55,941 bases of DNA from Methanosarcinaceae archaeon (GTDB taxonomy: Archaea > Halobacteriota > Methanosarcinia > Methanosarcinales > Methanosarcinaceae): the NCBI GenBank assembly GCA_020055655.1, contig JAIPUR010000017.1:1-55941 (forward strand), written 5' to 3'. Shown piece by piece: positions 7,547 through 15,784 of this stretch. The notes beneath the pieces were generated by a model. That model did not search any database. It saw nothing but the letters and a program-made list of their open reading frames with translations, and had not been told where the DNA came from. Within the stretch, counting starts at the first letter, position 1. The number at the start of each line of letters is the position of its first letter. A program made the position numbers and the translations under genes.

Positions 7547-9139
7547 ATGGCAAATCTTAGACAACCAAATGCAAATGATGCAACAAGAACCTTCAACAGG
7601 TCAAAAAGTGTAGTTCCGGCATCAGGAATCTGTACTCGCTGTGTGGACGGATGCCGTGGAAACTGTGAAATATTCAAAGCAAGTTTCAGAGGTCGTGAAG
7701 TGCTATACCCGGGACCTTTTGGAGAGGTAACTGCCGGTGCAGACAAAAACTACCCAGTTGACTATTCACACATAAACATTCAGGGATATGCTGTTGGCGC
7801 AGTGGGAATGCCTGATGATATGGTGCCAAGCCCAGAAACCGCAAGATTCCCTAATGTAAACACAGAAACCGAATATGGATGGGACAAAAAGGTCAAAATG
7901 AAGGTTCCAATCTTTACTGGTGCACTTGGTTCAACTGAAATTGCAAGAAGGAACTGGGAACACTTTGCTATCGGTGCAGCAATATCAGGTATCACTATTG
8001 TCTGTGGAGAAAATGTTTGTGGTATAGACCCTGGTCTTAAAAGAGACAACAATGGTCTGGTAACAGAATCTCCTGAAATGGATCGCAGAATAGGTCTCTA
8101 TGAAAAATATCATGATGGCTATGGTGAAATGCTTGTTCAGATGAATGTTGAAGATACAAAGTTAGGTGTTGCAGAATACCTTTCAAGCAAGCATAACATG
8201 GATACCATTGAACTTAAATGGGGACAGGGTGCAAAGTGCATTGGTGGAGAGATCAAGGTAAAGGATCTCGATCGTGCTATCGAACTTAAAAAGAGAGGTT
8301 ATATCGTAACTCCTGATCCTGAACTTGCAGCAGTCCAGGAAGCATACAAGCTTGGAGCTATCAGAGAATTTGAAAGACACTCCAGACTTGGATTCGTGAC
8401 CGAAGAAGGGTTCCATGAAGAAGTTGACCGCCTCAGGGAAATTGGTTTTAAGCGTATAACACTCAAGACCGGTGCATATTCCATGGCTGAAACTGCAATG
8501 GCTATCAAATACAGTTCAGATGCTAAGATCGACCTGCTCACATACGACGGTGCTCCTGGTGGAACCGGTATGAGCCCATGGCCAATGATGGAGGAATGGG
8601 GTACACCAACAATATATCTCCAGTCCCTGGTTCAGGAATTTGCAGATAAGCTCAGCGCAAGAGGGAAGAGAGTGCCAGACCTTGCAATGGCAGGTGGATT
8701 CTCAAGTGAAGATGGAATTTACAAGGTTCTTGCAATGGGTGCACCATACTTCAAGGCAGTATGTATGGGTCGTGGCCTCATGATACCTGGTATGGTAGGT
8801 AAGAACATTGGAAAATGGATCGATGATAATGATCTTCCAAGAACTATTTCTGAATTCGGTCAGAGGCCTGAAGAGATCTTTGTACATTATGAAGAACTTG
8901 AAGAACGCTATGGCAGTGAAGTAAAGGATATGCCACTAGGTGCAATGGGTATCTATTCATATGCTGAAAAGACAAGAGTAGGACTCCAGCAGCTTATGGC
9001 AGGTTCCAGAAGATTCAACCTCTCCACACTTTCACGTAAGGACCTTATGACACTTACCGAAGAAGCAGAAAAGGTAACTGGAATCGACTACGTGATGAAT
9101 GCATACAGAAATGTTGCAGAAGAAATACTCAACGGATAA
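7547..9139 (+). CDS. Stand-alone FMN-binding glutamate synthase family protein
   Basis: A 530-residue protein related to the FMN barrel of glutamate synthase but encoded alone. The N terminus has a cysteine cluster (CTRCVDGCRGNC, about residues 26-37). The barrel shows LKWGQGAKCIGGE, DGAPGGTGMSPW and AMAGGFSSEDG, matching the substrate and FMN loops. It lacks the two-ferredoxin N terminus of the enzyme at 2079-3590 and has no amidotransferase partner, so it is a paralogue with probably different chemistry, for example another amino-acid forming or ammonia-adding oxidoreductase. Related proteins are part of N-methylglutamate synthase in methylotrophic bacteria. It is a single-gene unit with its own promoter and a strong terminator. 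The family is certain but the reaction unknown. Confidence 0.85.
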   Translation: MANLRQPNANDATRTFNRSKSVVPASGICTRCVDGCRGNCEIFKASFRGREVLYPGPFGEVTAGADKNYPVDYSHINIQGYAVGAVGMPDDMVPSPETARFPNVNTETEYGWDKKVKMKVPIFTGALGSTEIARRNWEHFAIGAAISGITIVCGENVCGIDPGLKRDNNGLVTESPEMDRRIGLYEKYHDGYGEMLVQMNVEDTKLGVAEYLSSKHNMDTIELKWGQGAKCIGGEIKVKDLDRAIELKKRGYIVTPDPELAAVQEAYKLGAIREFERHSRLGFVTEEGFHEEVDRLREIGFKRITLKTGAYSMAETAMAIKYSSDAKIDLLTYDGAPGGTGMSPWPMMEEWGTPTIYLQSLVQEFADKLSARGKRVPDLAMAGGFSSEDGIYKVLAMGAPYFKAVCMGRGLMIPGMVGKNIGKWIDDNDLPRTISEFGQRPEEIFVHYEELEERYGSEVKDMPLGAMGIYSYAEKTRVGLQQLMAGSRRFNLSTLSRKDLMTLTEEAEKVTGIDYVMNAYRNVAEEILNG

Positions 9140-9157
9140 GTAAGCTTTAGCTTACTT
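9138..9157 (+). terminator. Hairpin terminator after the FMN glutamate-synthase-like gene
   Basis: A perfect nine-pair inverted repeat, AAGTAAGCT with AGCTTACTT separated by TT, starts in the stop codon. A TTC-rich pyrimidine tract follows to about 9184. It also separates this gene from the converging npdG. Confidence 0.75.
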
Positions 9158-9240
9158 TCCTTCATTCTTCTTCTTCTTCTTCTACTATAATATAGCTGAA
9201 ATATTCCAAAAATAATAAGGTAAAAGATGTGTATCAAAGT

Positions 9241-9960
9241 TCAAATGAACTTGATACTTGTGTCTCTCATCTTGTTCCTTGCGGATACATTTATGATCAG
9301 AGGTGTAAGTGCCTCGAGCATAGGTGCGGTTTCCAGTGGACCGATGTCAAGAGGACGCATGTTAGGAATATCCCTGACGAGATCAAATACTACTTCCTTT
9401 GATCTCATGGAGTTTCCACAAACACCAACGTCAAATTCAGGTTCAAGGTCCAGATCTGCCAGCTTCTTTGCAGGAATTGAGTGGAATCCGGCAACAAGTT
9501 CAATGTTCTCAGGAAGCATATCAGCAATATCCTGTGCAGCACTTCCGGATTCAGGTCTTGAGAAACAGAAATAATCTGTATTGAATTCCTCACTGCTAAT
9601 TGGGACAGTTGTGTGCTCTGAATTTGGCTGGATGTAACACATGTTCTTTTCCATAGGAACTACCACACTGACAACTATCTGTTTGTCGAGTACTGGATTG
9701 ATAAGCTCCATCAATGACTCAAGTTGATTATATCTGATTGCAAGCACAATAACATCAGCATTTTCTGCTGCTGTCTTATTATCAGTGCCTGTTATATTTG
9801 CAGGAAGATCACGCTCTTTTAATATCTTGATGTATTCTGCAGCTAATGTCTCTGCTTTCTCTGCACCTCTGGATCCGACTATAACATCATGTTTCTGTCC
9901 CCAGCGAAGTGCAAAGCCCCTTCCTATCTGACCTGTTCCTCCAAGTATTGCGATCTTCAT
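9241..9960 (-). CDS. npdG: NADPH:coenzyme F420 oxidoreductase
   Basis: This 239-residue soluble enzyme (Fno) transfers hydride between F420H2 and NADP+, supplying NADPH for biosynthesis in methanogens. The N-terminal Rossmann fold has ILGGTGQIGRGFALRW (residues 4-19), and GSRG after the second strand is the NADP-phosphate binding type. The middle carries VVVPMEKN and HSIPAKKL segments typical of the family. Length is as expected. GGAG lies upstream of the ATG at a normal distance. It is transcribed alone, facing the FMN glutamate-synthase-like gene. Its presence near two F420-linked FrhB modules underlines how F420 supplies reducing power here. Confidence 0.9.
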   Translation of the reverse strand: MKIAILGGTGQIGRGFALRWGQKHDVIVGSRGAEKAETLAAEYIKILKERDLPANITGTDNKTAAENADVIVLAIRYNQLESLMELINPVLDKQIVVSVVVPMEKNMCYIQPNSEHTTVPISSEEFNTDYFCFSRPESGSAAQDIADMLPENIELVAGFHSIPAKKLADLDLEPEFDVGVCGNSMRSKEVVFDLVRDIPNMRPLDIGPLETAPMLEALTPLIINVSARNKMRDTSIKFI

Positions 9961-10128
9961 GCATATTCTCCAATTTATAACTCTGAAATAGTGTTTTACC
10001 TAGGAAATGACACTATTGGTACTATTAATAATGACCGGTAAGCACAGTGTTAGTCATTATCATGATATATATAGTAATTCTTTTGATCTCAAATTTTAAA
10101 AAAGGAAAGTTGATGGAGACAAGAGATT

Positions 10129-10433
10129 TTACTGGAAGAATGATAGTACTTTTGCAACAATTTCGCTGAACAAGCCTGTGTTCTCATCCATCCTTTCGTC
10201 TTGGACTATCCTCTCTGTTGCCATACCTTGGAATATCCATGTTGCGTTCATCCATGGGTACAACGCTTCGAAGATGAAACCTGTGGATGCACTTAGGTAT
10301 GAATGAGACTCCTCTTTTAAACCATGCTTTTTTTCATATGGGGCAATTATCTTGCTTCATGTGAAACTTGTTTTTCTGCAATTATGTTTTCCTTAGCAGT
10401 TCCCTGATAAACTATGAATGAGAAATATGGCAT
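10129..10433 (-). pseudogene. Frameshifted remnant of an unidentified gene
   Basis: Two minus-strand reading frames join into about 100 protein-like residues. One frame reads from ATG at 10433 (MPYFSFIVYQG onward) and ends at a stop after the residues VSHEAR. The adjacent frame continues in protein-like style (APYEKKHGLKEE, then FEALYPWMNATWIFQGM) to TAA at 10129. No start with ribosome site is found, and the plus-strand promoter of the Rieske operon lies directly upstream, so the 5' end appears lost. I do not recognise the family; the helical C terminus could be that of a TetR-like regulator, but this is only a guess. Confidence 0.35.
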
Positions 10434-10513
10434 GCTGGTAACTAATTACTGTTTTTAGGCTTCACGACAACTATTTATATTTTTGAATACCTGCATTATT
10501 AGGGGAAGTTAAT

Positions 10514-10828
10514 ATGTCGGAAAAATCCTGGTTTTTCGCATTCAAAGAAGAAGACTTAGCTGAAGGCAGCATGGATATTGCCCGGGTGAAAGTTACTCCT
10601 GTACTTCCTATCAATAAAAGTGGAACTATCTATTCGCTTTATGGTAAGTGTAAGCACAAAGGATGTCGTATTTCAAAGGGAAGTTTCAGTGATGAGTATA
10701 CATTAGTGTGTGCCGGCCATGCTTGGGAGTACGACATAAGGTCTGGTGAAGATCTTGGCGACGAAGATGAATCGCTGGAAATCTATGAGAATAAAGTAGA
10801 AGATGGGGAGATATTTGTCTTACTTTGA
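10514..10828 (+). CDS. Small Rieske [2Fe-2S] protein, first of three
   Basis: A 104-residue Rieske-fold protein. The cluster ligands are the pairs Cys46-x-His48 and Cys66-x-x-His69 (CKHKGC and CAGHAWEYD). The second box has CAGH in place of the common CPCH, and this copy is the most divergent of the three. It has no membrane anchor or oxygenase domain, so it is a soluble electron carrier or a redox/sensor subunit. GGGGAAGT precedes the ATG, and a TATA-like ACTATTTATATTT lies about 35 bases upstream of the start. It opens a six-gene operon. The physiological partner is not known. Confidence 0.85.
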   Translation: MSEKSWFFAFKEEDLAEGSMDIARVKVTPVLPINKSGTIYSLYGKCKHKGCRISKGSFSDEYTLVCAGHAWEYDIRSGEDLGDEDESLEIYENKVEDGEIFVLL

Positions 10829-10851
10829 TAGTAGATTAGGAGTTTAGGTAA

Positions 10852-11157
10852 ATGGCTTCCTGGATAATAGCTACAGATGTATCGACATTAAAAGAAGGCG
10901 AATCGGCTGATTATGAAATAGCCGGGAAAAAGGTCCTTCTCATAAAGAAAGGCGGAGAAATATTTGCCATTAACAATAACTGTCCTCATATGAACTGTCC
11001 TTTGACAGGTGGAAAACTCAAAGATTACGTTTTGTTCTGTCCCTGTCATGAATGGGGTTTTGACATAAGGACAGGTGAATATATAGTAGCTCCACGGCTT
11101 AAGACTCCGATATATGAAACAAAGCTTGAAGACGGAAATGTATTCGTTCTCTTGTAA
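10852..11157 (+). CDS. Small Rieske [2Fe-2S] protein, second of three
   Basis: A 101-residue soluble Rieske ferredoxin-like protein. Both ligand boxes are in classical form: CPHMNC (Cys44, His46) and CPCHEWGFD (Cys63, His66), followed by the usual TGEYIVAP loop. It resembles the small Rieske ferredoxins that pass electrons to oxygenases or serve nitrite reductases, but no such terminal enzyme lies nearby. Separated from the first copy by 23 bases. It was probably produced by tandem duplication, since all three share length and the C-terminal VFVLL-type ending. Confidence 0.88.
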   Translation: MASWIIATDVSTLKEGESADYEIAGKKVLLIKKGGEIFAINNNCPHMNCPLTGGKLKDYVLFCPCHEWGFDIRTGEYIVAPRLKTPIYETKLEDGNVFVLL

Positions 11158-11180
11158 TTAATTATGAAATGGTGTTTACG

Positions 11181-11504
11181 ATGCAGGAAGATTCATGGGT
11201 ATTTGCAATCGACGTGGATGACATGGTCGATGGCCAGATGAAGCCAATCTCACTGGATGGTCAGAAAATAGTTCTGATCCGACTTGAAGATGAGTTTTAT
11301 TCAATATCAAACAAGTGTCCTCACATGGGATGCCCTCTTTCAAAAGGTACTCTTAAAAATGATGTTATTAAGTGCCCATGCCATGACTGGCAGTTCAACA
11401 TCAAAACTGGTCAGTTTATTGCTGCAAAAGAGATTACTGTAACTAAATATTCTACAAAGGTTTCTGATAATAAGGTATTTGTAAATTTAGAAGGTGGAAA
11501 TTAA
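11181..11504 (+). CDS. Small Rieske [2Fe-2S] protein, third of three
   Basis: A third soluble Rieske protein of 107 residues. The ligands are Cys46/His48 in CPHMGC and Cys65/His68 in CPCHDWQFN. The ATG at 11181 with GGTG about eight bases upstream is a better start than the in-frame codon at 11169, because the product then begins like its neighbours (MQEDSWVFAI versus MSEKSWFFAF). Its stop codon overlaps the next start as TAATG, so translation is coupled to the glutaredoxin gene. Confidence 0.87.
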   Translation: MQEDSWVFAIDVDDMVDGQMKPISLDGQKIVLIRLEDEFYSISNKCPHMGCPLSKGTLKNDVIKCPCHDWQFNIKTGQFIAAKEITVTKYSTKVSDNKVFVNLEGGN

Positions 11505-11752
11505 TGAAGAAAGTAGTTATCTACGCACTCAGTACCTGTCCATGGTGTATGAAAGCAAAGAAATATTTCCGGGAACATGATGTTCCATTTGAAGCTACAG
11601 ATTACGATAAAGCAGATGAAGCTACACAGCAGGCTATCAAAGCTGATTGCAAAAAACACGGTGAAGAAATGTCATTCCCATTTGTGATAATCGATGATAA
11701 TGCTGTTGTGGGCTATGCTCCGGAAAAATACGCAAGATTGTTGAAATTATAA
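11504..11752 (+). CDS. Glutaredoxin-like protein
   Basis: An 82-residue thioredoxin-fold protein with an active-site CPWC (Cys12, Cys15) right after the first strand, and a cis-proline segment SFPFVIIDD. Such small glutaredoxin-like proteins in methanogens swap dithiols with protein substrates and can be reduced by the ferredoxin-linked disulfide reductase encoded next. The start overlaps the stop of the preceding Rieske gene. The position between Rieske proteins and FTR suggests a thiol redox relay. Confidence 0.9.
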   Translation: MKKVVIYALSTCPWCMKAKKYFREHDVPFEATDYDKADEATQQAIKADCKKHGEEMSFPFVIIDDNAVVGYAPEKYARLLKL

Positions 11753-11762
11753 AGGTGAGTTT

Positions 11763-12104
11763 GTGGACCCCGAGGTACGTAAAGAACAACTAAAGGAAAT
11801 GTTTCTGCCCTTGGTTGATTCACTGGGCTATAAATTAAGTCCTGATTCTGAAATAGTGGATTTTCTATTCGAACAGGAAGTCCAGATTGAAAAGGAGAAA
11901 GGCAGTCCCTTCTGTCCATGCCAGGGTCTTAGTGGTGAGAGGGAACATGACATGAAACTTGTTTGCCCATGCATTCCTTTTCACAGGGAACATTATGATG
12001 CCATGAAGCGTTGCTGGTGCGGCCTTTATGTTCATAAGGATGTAGAAGATCCTGATCTTCTCCCTCAGATATCTCTGAAGGAGTTTAAAATGTCAAAAAA
12101 ATAG
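11763..12104 (+). CDS. Ferredoxin:thioredoxin reductase catalytic (beta) subunit
   Basis: A 113-residue protein with the three cysteine pairs of the FTR catalytic chain: CPC (51, 53), CPC (68, 70) and CWC (84, 86). These bind the special [4Fe-4S] cluster and the adjacent redox disulfide that reduces thioredoxin or glutaredoxin with one-electron donors. No variable alpha subunit is encoded here, as usual outside phototrophs. GTG is used as start with GGTGAG ahead of it. Coupled with the CPWC glutaredoxin upstream, it probably reduces that protein, while the Rieske proteins or a ferredoxin provide electrons. The link to Rieske proteins is inference from the operon. Confidence 0.9.
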   Translation: MDPEVRKEQLKEMFLPLVDSLGYKLSPDSEIVDFLFEQEVQIEKEKGSPFCPCQGLSGEREHDMKLVCPCIPFHREHYDAMKRCWCGLYVHKDVEDPDLLPQISLKEFKMSKK

Positions 12105-12115
12105 GAAGTGGTTTT

Positions 12116-12697
12116 GTGAGTGGGGAACTTACAAATGTTATAGAAAATATCAAAACAAGGGTTAGTGTACGTGAATATCAGGATGTACCGGTAAGTGATG
12201 AGAGCATTCAGGAATTAATTAATGCGGGCATTCATGCACCTACAGGCTTTGATTCAGAGCCATGGTTCTTTGTTGTTATTAAGAACAAAGAAATGATGCA
12301 GAGAATGTCCGATCATTGTAAGCCGCTATTATTGGAAAATCTTGAGAATGCCACCAATGAAGAAGCCGTGCATTTAAGGAAGAATCTTGAAAAAGATGAT
12401 TTCAATATCTTTTATAATGCTCCTGTTCTTGTGATAGTTCTTGGAAGCAGTGAAGGCTTTACAACGGATTATGATTGCTGTCTCTGTGCAGAGAACATGA
12501 TGCTTGCAGCACACGCAATGGGAATTGGCAGCTGTTGGATAGGAACTGCATGTTTCATACAGGATAATCCGGAGTTGCTTGATGAACTTGGTATCCCGGA
12601 TGGCTATAAGATAATTGCACCAATTGTATTTGGTTATGCAAAGGAAGATCTGCCTGTGACTCCAAGGAAGGACCCACTAGTTGTCTGGCTAAAATGA
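12116..12697 (+). CDS. Nitroreductase family FMN protein
   Basis: A 193-residue member of the nitroreductase fold, which binds FMN and reduces diverse substrates with NAD(P)H, or in archaea perhaps F420H2 or ferredoxin. Visible family features are RVSVREYQDVPV (FMN phosphate contacts) at about residues 15-26, the APTGFDSEPWFF segment, and a GIGSCWIG loop near residues 140-147. The GTG start follows GGAAGTGG. It ends the Rieske/FTR operon, 11 bases after the FTR gene, and a hairpin follows. Substrate unknown. Confidence 0.85.
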   Translation: MSGELTNVIENIKTRVSVREYQDVPVSDESIQELINAGIHAPTGFDSEPWFFVVIKNKEMMQRMSDHCKPLLLENLENATNEEAVHLRKNLEKDDFNIFYNAPVLVIVLGSSEGFTTDYDCCLCAENMMLAAHAMGIGSCWIGTACFIQDNPELLDELGIPDGYKIIAPIVFGYAKEDLPVTPRKDPLVVWLK

Positions 12698-12737
12698 GAT
12701 AACTAAAAGAATTAAAATAACAAGTAGGTTTGGATGC

Positions 12738-12765
12738 GAGAGCGTTTCAATAGCGAAATACTCTC
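12738..12765 (+). terminator. Hairpin between the redox operon and nifN
   Basis: GAGAG pairs with CTCTC, and GTTTC with GAAAT around an internal mismatch and a short loop. It lies between converging transcription units and is followed by the T-rich tetranucleotide repeat, so it may act in both directions. Confidence 0.5.
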
Positions 12766-12780
12766 ACACCCAGGATATGG

Positions 12781-12832
<52 letters not shown>

Positions 12833-12844
12833 CAGTTTTTTTGA

Positions 12845-14260
12845 TCACGCTTCTGCAAAGTGAAATGTATCCTCGCCTAGCGGAACGTAGCTTTCCGCTT
12901 CGGCCCACTTCGCTTCAAGATGAGCATCCTCAACTTCAAGGATAGTGTTTGTAATTTTGTCAAGTACATTCATGGCTCCATGGTATCCAAGACTGAGTAT
13001 TCTTTGTGCACCTACTCTGTCGTGTATCGGGAATCCGAATCTTACAAGAGGTATGCCCATTTCCTTGGCAATGTATTTTCCATTTGAGTTTCCGATGAGC
13101 ATCTCTGGATCTGCCTTCCTGACAGCATCGTTGAAAGTGTCAAAGTCAACATCTTCCAGAATAGCCACATCACAATCCGGCTTGACCTGCTTCACTCTTT
13201 CCATTGCATATTCTGCAAAGCGGGGGGATTTGCTGGAAGCAACAACCAGTATAGGGTGCATTCCATTCTCAAGTGCCAGTGAAAGCATTCCCAGTACGTT
13301 GTTCGGATCGCCATAGATGGCTACCTTTGTACCATACACATACTTGTGGGAATCCACCATTGCATCTATCAAACGTCCTCTTTCTTTCTGATATTCCTCA
13401 GGAATATCAATTCCTGCAACATTGGACAGTGCAGCCAGTACCCTGTCTGTATATTCGAGCCCTATGGGAAGTGGTAAGTTCTGAGCCGGGATATCGAATG
13501 TATGTTCAAGGTAATCGACTGCCCTGTTATCATTGGTAATTCCCATGCCAATGGTTGCAGCACTGTTCTTCATGTCTGCAATATCTGAATGCTTTGTACC
13601 ACCAACTGGGATTTTTTGCATCTCTCCGGTCATAGGTGCATCAAATGTTTCGGATATGTCAGGAAGCATTATGTATGAATTGGAACCTACTGTATTGGCA
13701 AGGATCCGCTTCATTTCCCGGGTATCCTCTGGTGAAATGTTCTCTGAAAATACAATATTCAGCTTGTTATTGAATATCTCATGCCCTTCATCACTCATGG
13801 TGAATTCCTTGACAATAGATTCTACTGCCTTTATATATCCACTATTGTGGCTTTCTTCATAACTGGGAGTTGGGACCGGGATGATTATTCTTTCATCACC
13901 AATATTTTCTTCTTCCTGGAACTCTGAGATAATACGTTTGATGTCATCACCAATGGTTTCGGCAAGGCATGTAGTGGAAACACCGATCACCTTTGGGTTG
14001 TATCTCAGGATGAGATTCTTGAGTCCCTTCTTGAGGTTTTCACTTCCACCATAAACAGCGCCCTTTTCACTAAGTGAACTGGAGCCGATGTCGACAGGTT
14101 CTCTAAAGTGATGTGCAAGGTGTAGTCTCATGTATGTACTGCATCCCTGGGAGCCATGGAGTAACATCATTGAATTTTCGATTCCCTTAAATGCCATCAC
14201 ACTGCCCATTGGCTGACACATGATGCAGGGGTTTACAGTGGTATAATTTCTTTCGCTCAT
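12845..14260 (-). CDS. nifN: Nitrogenase cofactor scaffold subunit NifN
   Basis: A 471-residue NifK-like protein that pairs with NifE to form the scaffold on which the NifB product is matured to iron-molybdenum cofactor. The N terminus has NPCIMCQPMGS (cluster cysteines), LLHGSQGCSTYMR and STTCLAETIGDD, which follow NifK positions while differing in detail. Four-base overlap with the nifE stop shows coupling. It is the last gene of the nif operon; nifX and nifB are not found in the window and must lie elsewhere. Confidence 0.95.
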   Translation of the reverse strand: MSERNYTTVNPCIMCQPMGSVMAFKGIENSMMLLHGSQGCSTYMRLHLAHHFREPVDIGSSSLSEKGAVYGGSENLKKGLKNLILRYNPKVIGVSTTCLAETIGDDIKRIISEFQEEENIGDERIIIPVPTPSYEESHNSGYIKAVESIVKEFTMSDEGHEIFNNKLNIVFSENISPEDTREMKRILANTVGSNSYIMLPDISETFDAPMTGEMQKIPVGGTKHSDIADMKNSAATIGMGITNDNRAVDYLEHTFDIPAQNLPLPIGLEYTDRVLAALSNVAGIDIPEEYQKERGRLIDAMVDSHKYVYGTKVAIYGDPNNVLGMLSLALENGMHPILVVASSKSPRFAEYAMERVKQVKPDCDVAILEDVDFDTFNDAVRKADPEMLIGNSNGKYIAKEMGIPLVRFGFPIHDRVGAQRILSLGYHGAMNVLDKITNTILEVEDAHLEAKWAEAESYVPLGEDTFHFAEA

Positions 14261-15753
14261 GCTACAGACTCCTCCATTGGACTAACATTAACGTCGTGCA
14301 TGCTATTTCTCTCCTTTACAACTTTCTTTAAGTTCAAATCATCAGGTACTTTTGCATTAGTTGCTCCTCTGAGCCTGAACGCATCATCATTTTCTACTTC
14401 CAGCTTTGATCCGACAAAGTTCCATACCGGGCTGTTGATAGTTACATCAAGTTCCCTTGCAAAGTTGAGGAATCCATCATATCCTTCAAACTCGATGACC
14501 CTGTCGTGGTTGAAGTCGCAGAATGCAACACCCTGCTTGAATGCCAGGAACCTTTCCTTGACACCTGCAACCATGAGGTCTGGTTTCTGCCTTTCAAGCA
14601 GGTCTACAAGTTCAAGGGCATTTGCATCGTCCACAATGACCGTTCCTTCCTTAACCCGGTAGCTGATCTGCTGGTAATCATCTCGCTTTCCGGTCTGTGT
14701 TCCGATAATAACGACTTCCATTCCAAGTTCACGGAAGCCCTTGATTAATGTTAATGCCTTAGCAGCACCACCCATATATATGGCTGCCTTCTTTCCTTCA
14801 AGGCGACTGCGTATCTTTTTGATATCAGGCATTATTCTTCTGGTCTCGCTTTCGATAATCTCTTCAGCTATTTGCTTCATCTTTTCGTCATCGAAGAAGC
14901 TGGCAGTCTCCCTCAGTGCAATTGCAAGATCCTCTATTCCGAAGTAACTTACCTTCTTGAATGGAATATCGAAATTCTTCTTCATCCACTTTGCCAGATA
15001 GGTCATAGATCCTGAGCACTGTACCAGATTGAGTTGTGCGCCATGTGCCTTTGAGATGCTGTCTGCAGTTGCATCTCCTGTCATTGATGTAATAACCTGG
15101 ATCCCCATCTTCTCAAAGAGGGGTTTTACAAGCCATACGTCCCCTGCAACATTATAGTCTCCAAGGATATTGATCCTGTATTCAGAGGTGATTTCAGGTT
15201 CCTTTGTTCCGACAAGGTTCATAAGGGCATCACATGCTGCCTTGTAACCATCGGACTTTGTTCCCTTGAATCCTTCAGACTGTACAGGTAATACGGGGAT
15301 GCCTACTCTTTCGGTCGCATCCTTGCAAACCGCTTCGAGGTCATCTCCTATGATCCCGACAATACAGGTTGAATAGACAAAGATCACTGGTGGTTTGTAT
15401 AACTCGACAATCTCATCGATACTTTTTGAGAGCTTCTTCTCTCCTCCAAATACTACATCGAGTTCTTTCATGTCAGTGGAGAAACTGGTACGGAATGTTT
15501 CTTTGTCACTTGACAGGCTACCTCTTATGTCCCATGTATAACTGGCACATCCGATAGGACCGTGTACAAGATGTACTGCATCGGTCACAGGATTGAGTGC
15601 TACACGTGCACCTGAGTACACGCATGCCCTCTGACTCATAGATCCTGCAATGGATGTATTGTCACATGCAAGTTCAGTGTTTTTCTTCTGCTTGAGGGCA
15701 ATGTATGGTTGTCTTTCATCCAGCGTGTTTATAACGCCTGTAATGTCTGGCAT
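14257..15753 (-). CDS. nifE: Nitrogenase cofactor scaffold subunit NifE
   Basis: A NifD-like protein of 498 residues forming the NifEN scaffold. The start at 15753 is preferred because GGAGTGA lies at normal spacing before this ATG and the product starts MPDITGVIN; the longer frame to 15801 would run into nifK. Visible signatures are SQRACVYSGARVAL, VHGPIGCASYTWD, YSTCIVGIIGDD and an FGGEKKL motif. The FeMo-cofactor histidine motif of NifD (HSYDYSG) is absent, separating it from NifD. Confidence 0.95.
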   Translation of the reverse strand: MPDITGVINTLDERQPYIALKQKKNTELACDNTSIAGSMSQRACVYSGARVALNPVTDAVHLVHGPIGCASYTWDIRGSLSSDKETFRTSFSTDMKELDVVFGGEKKLSKSIDEIVELYKPPVIFVYSTCIVGIIGDDLEAVCKDATERVGIPVLPVQSEGFKGTKSDGYKAACDALMNLVGTKEPEITSEYRINILGDYNVAGDVWLVKPLFEKMGIQVITSMTGDATADSISKAHGAQLNLVQCSGSMTYLAKWMKKNFDIPFKKVSYFGIEDLAIALRETASFFDDEKMKQIAEEIIESETRRIMPDIKKIRSRLEGKKAAIYMGGAAKALTLIKGFRELGMEVVIIGTQTGKRDDYQQISYRVKEGTVIVDDANALELVDLLERQKPDLMVAGVKERFLAFKQGVAFCDFNHDRVIEFEGYDGFLNFARELDVTINSPVWNFVGSKLEVENDDAFRLRGATNAKVPDDLNLKKVVKERNSMHDVNVSPMEESVA

Positions 15754-15784
15754 TTTTTCACTCCATAAATTAATTCTGAGGTCG

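Noticed and set aside
14300-14662. Serine-rich plus-strand frames antisense to nifE and nifD
   Set aside because: They are mirror frames of well-supported genes and have no start signals.
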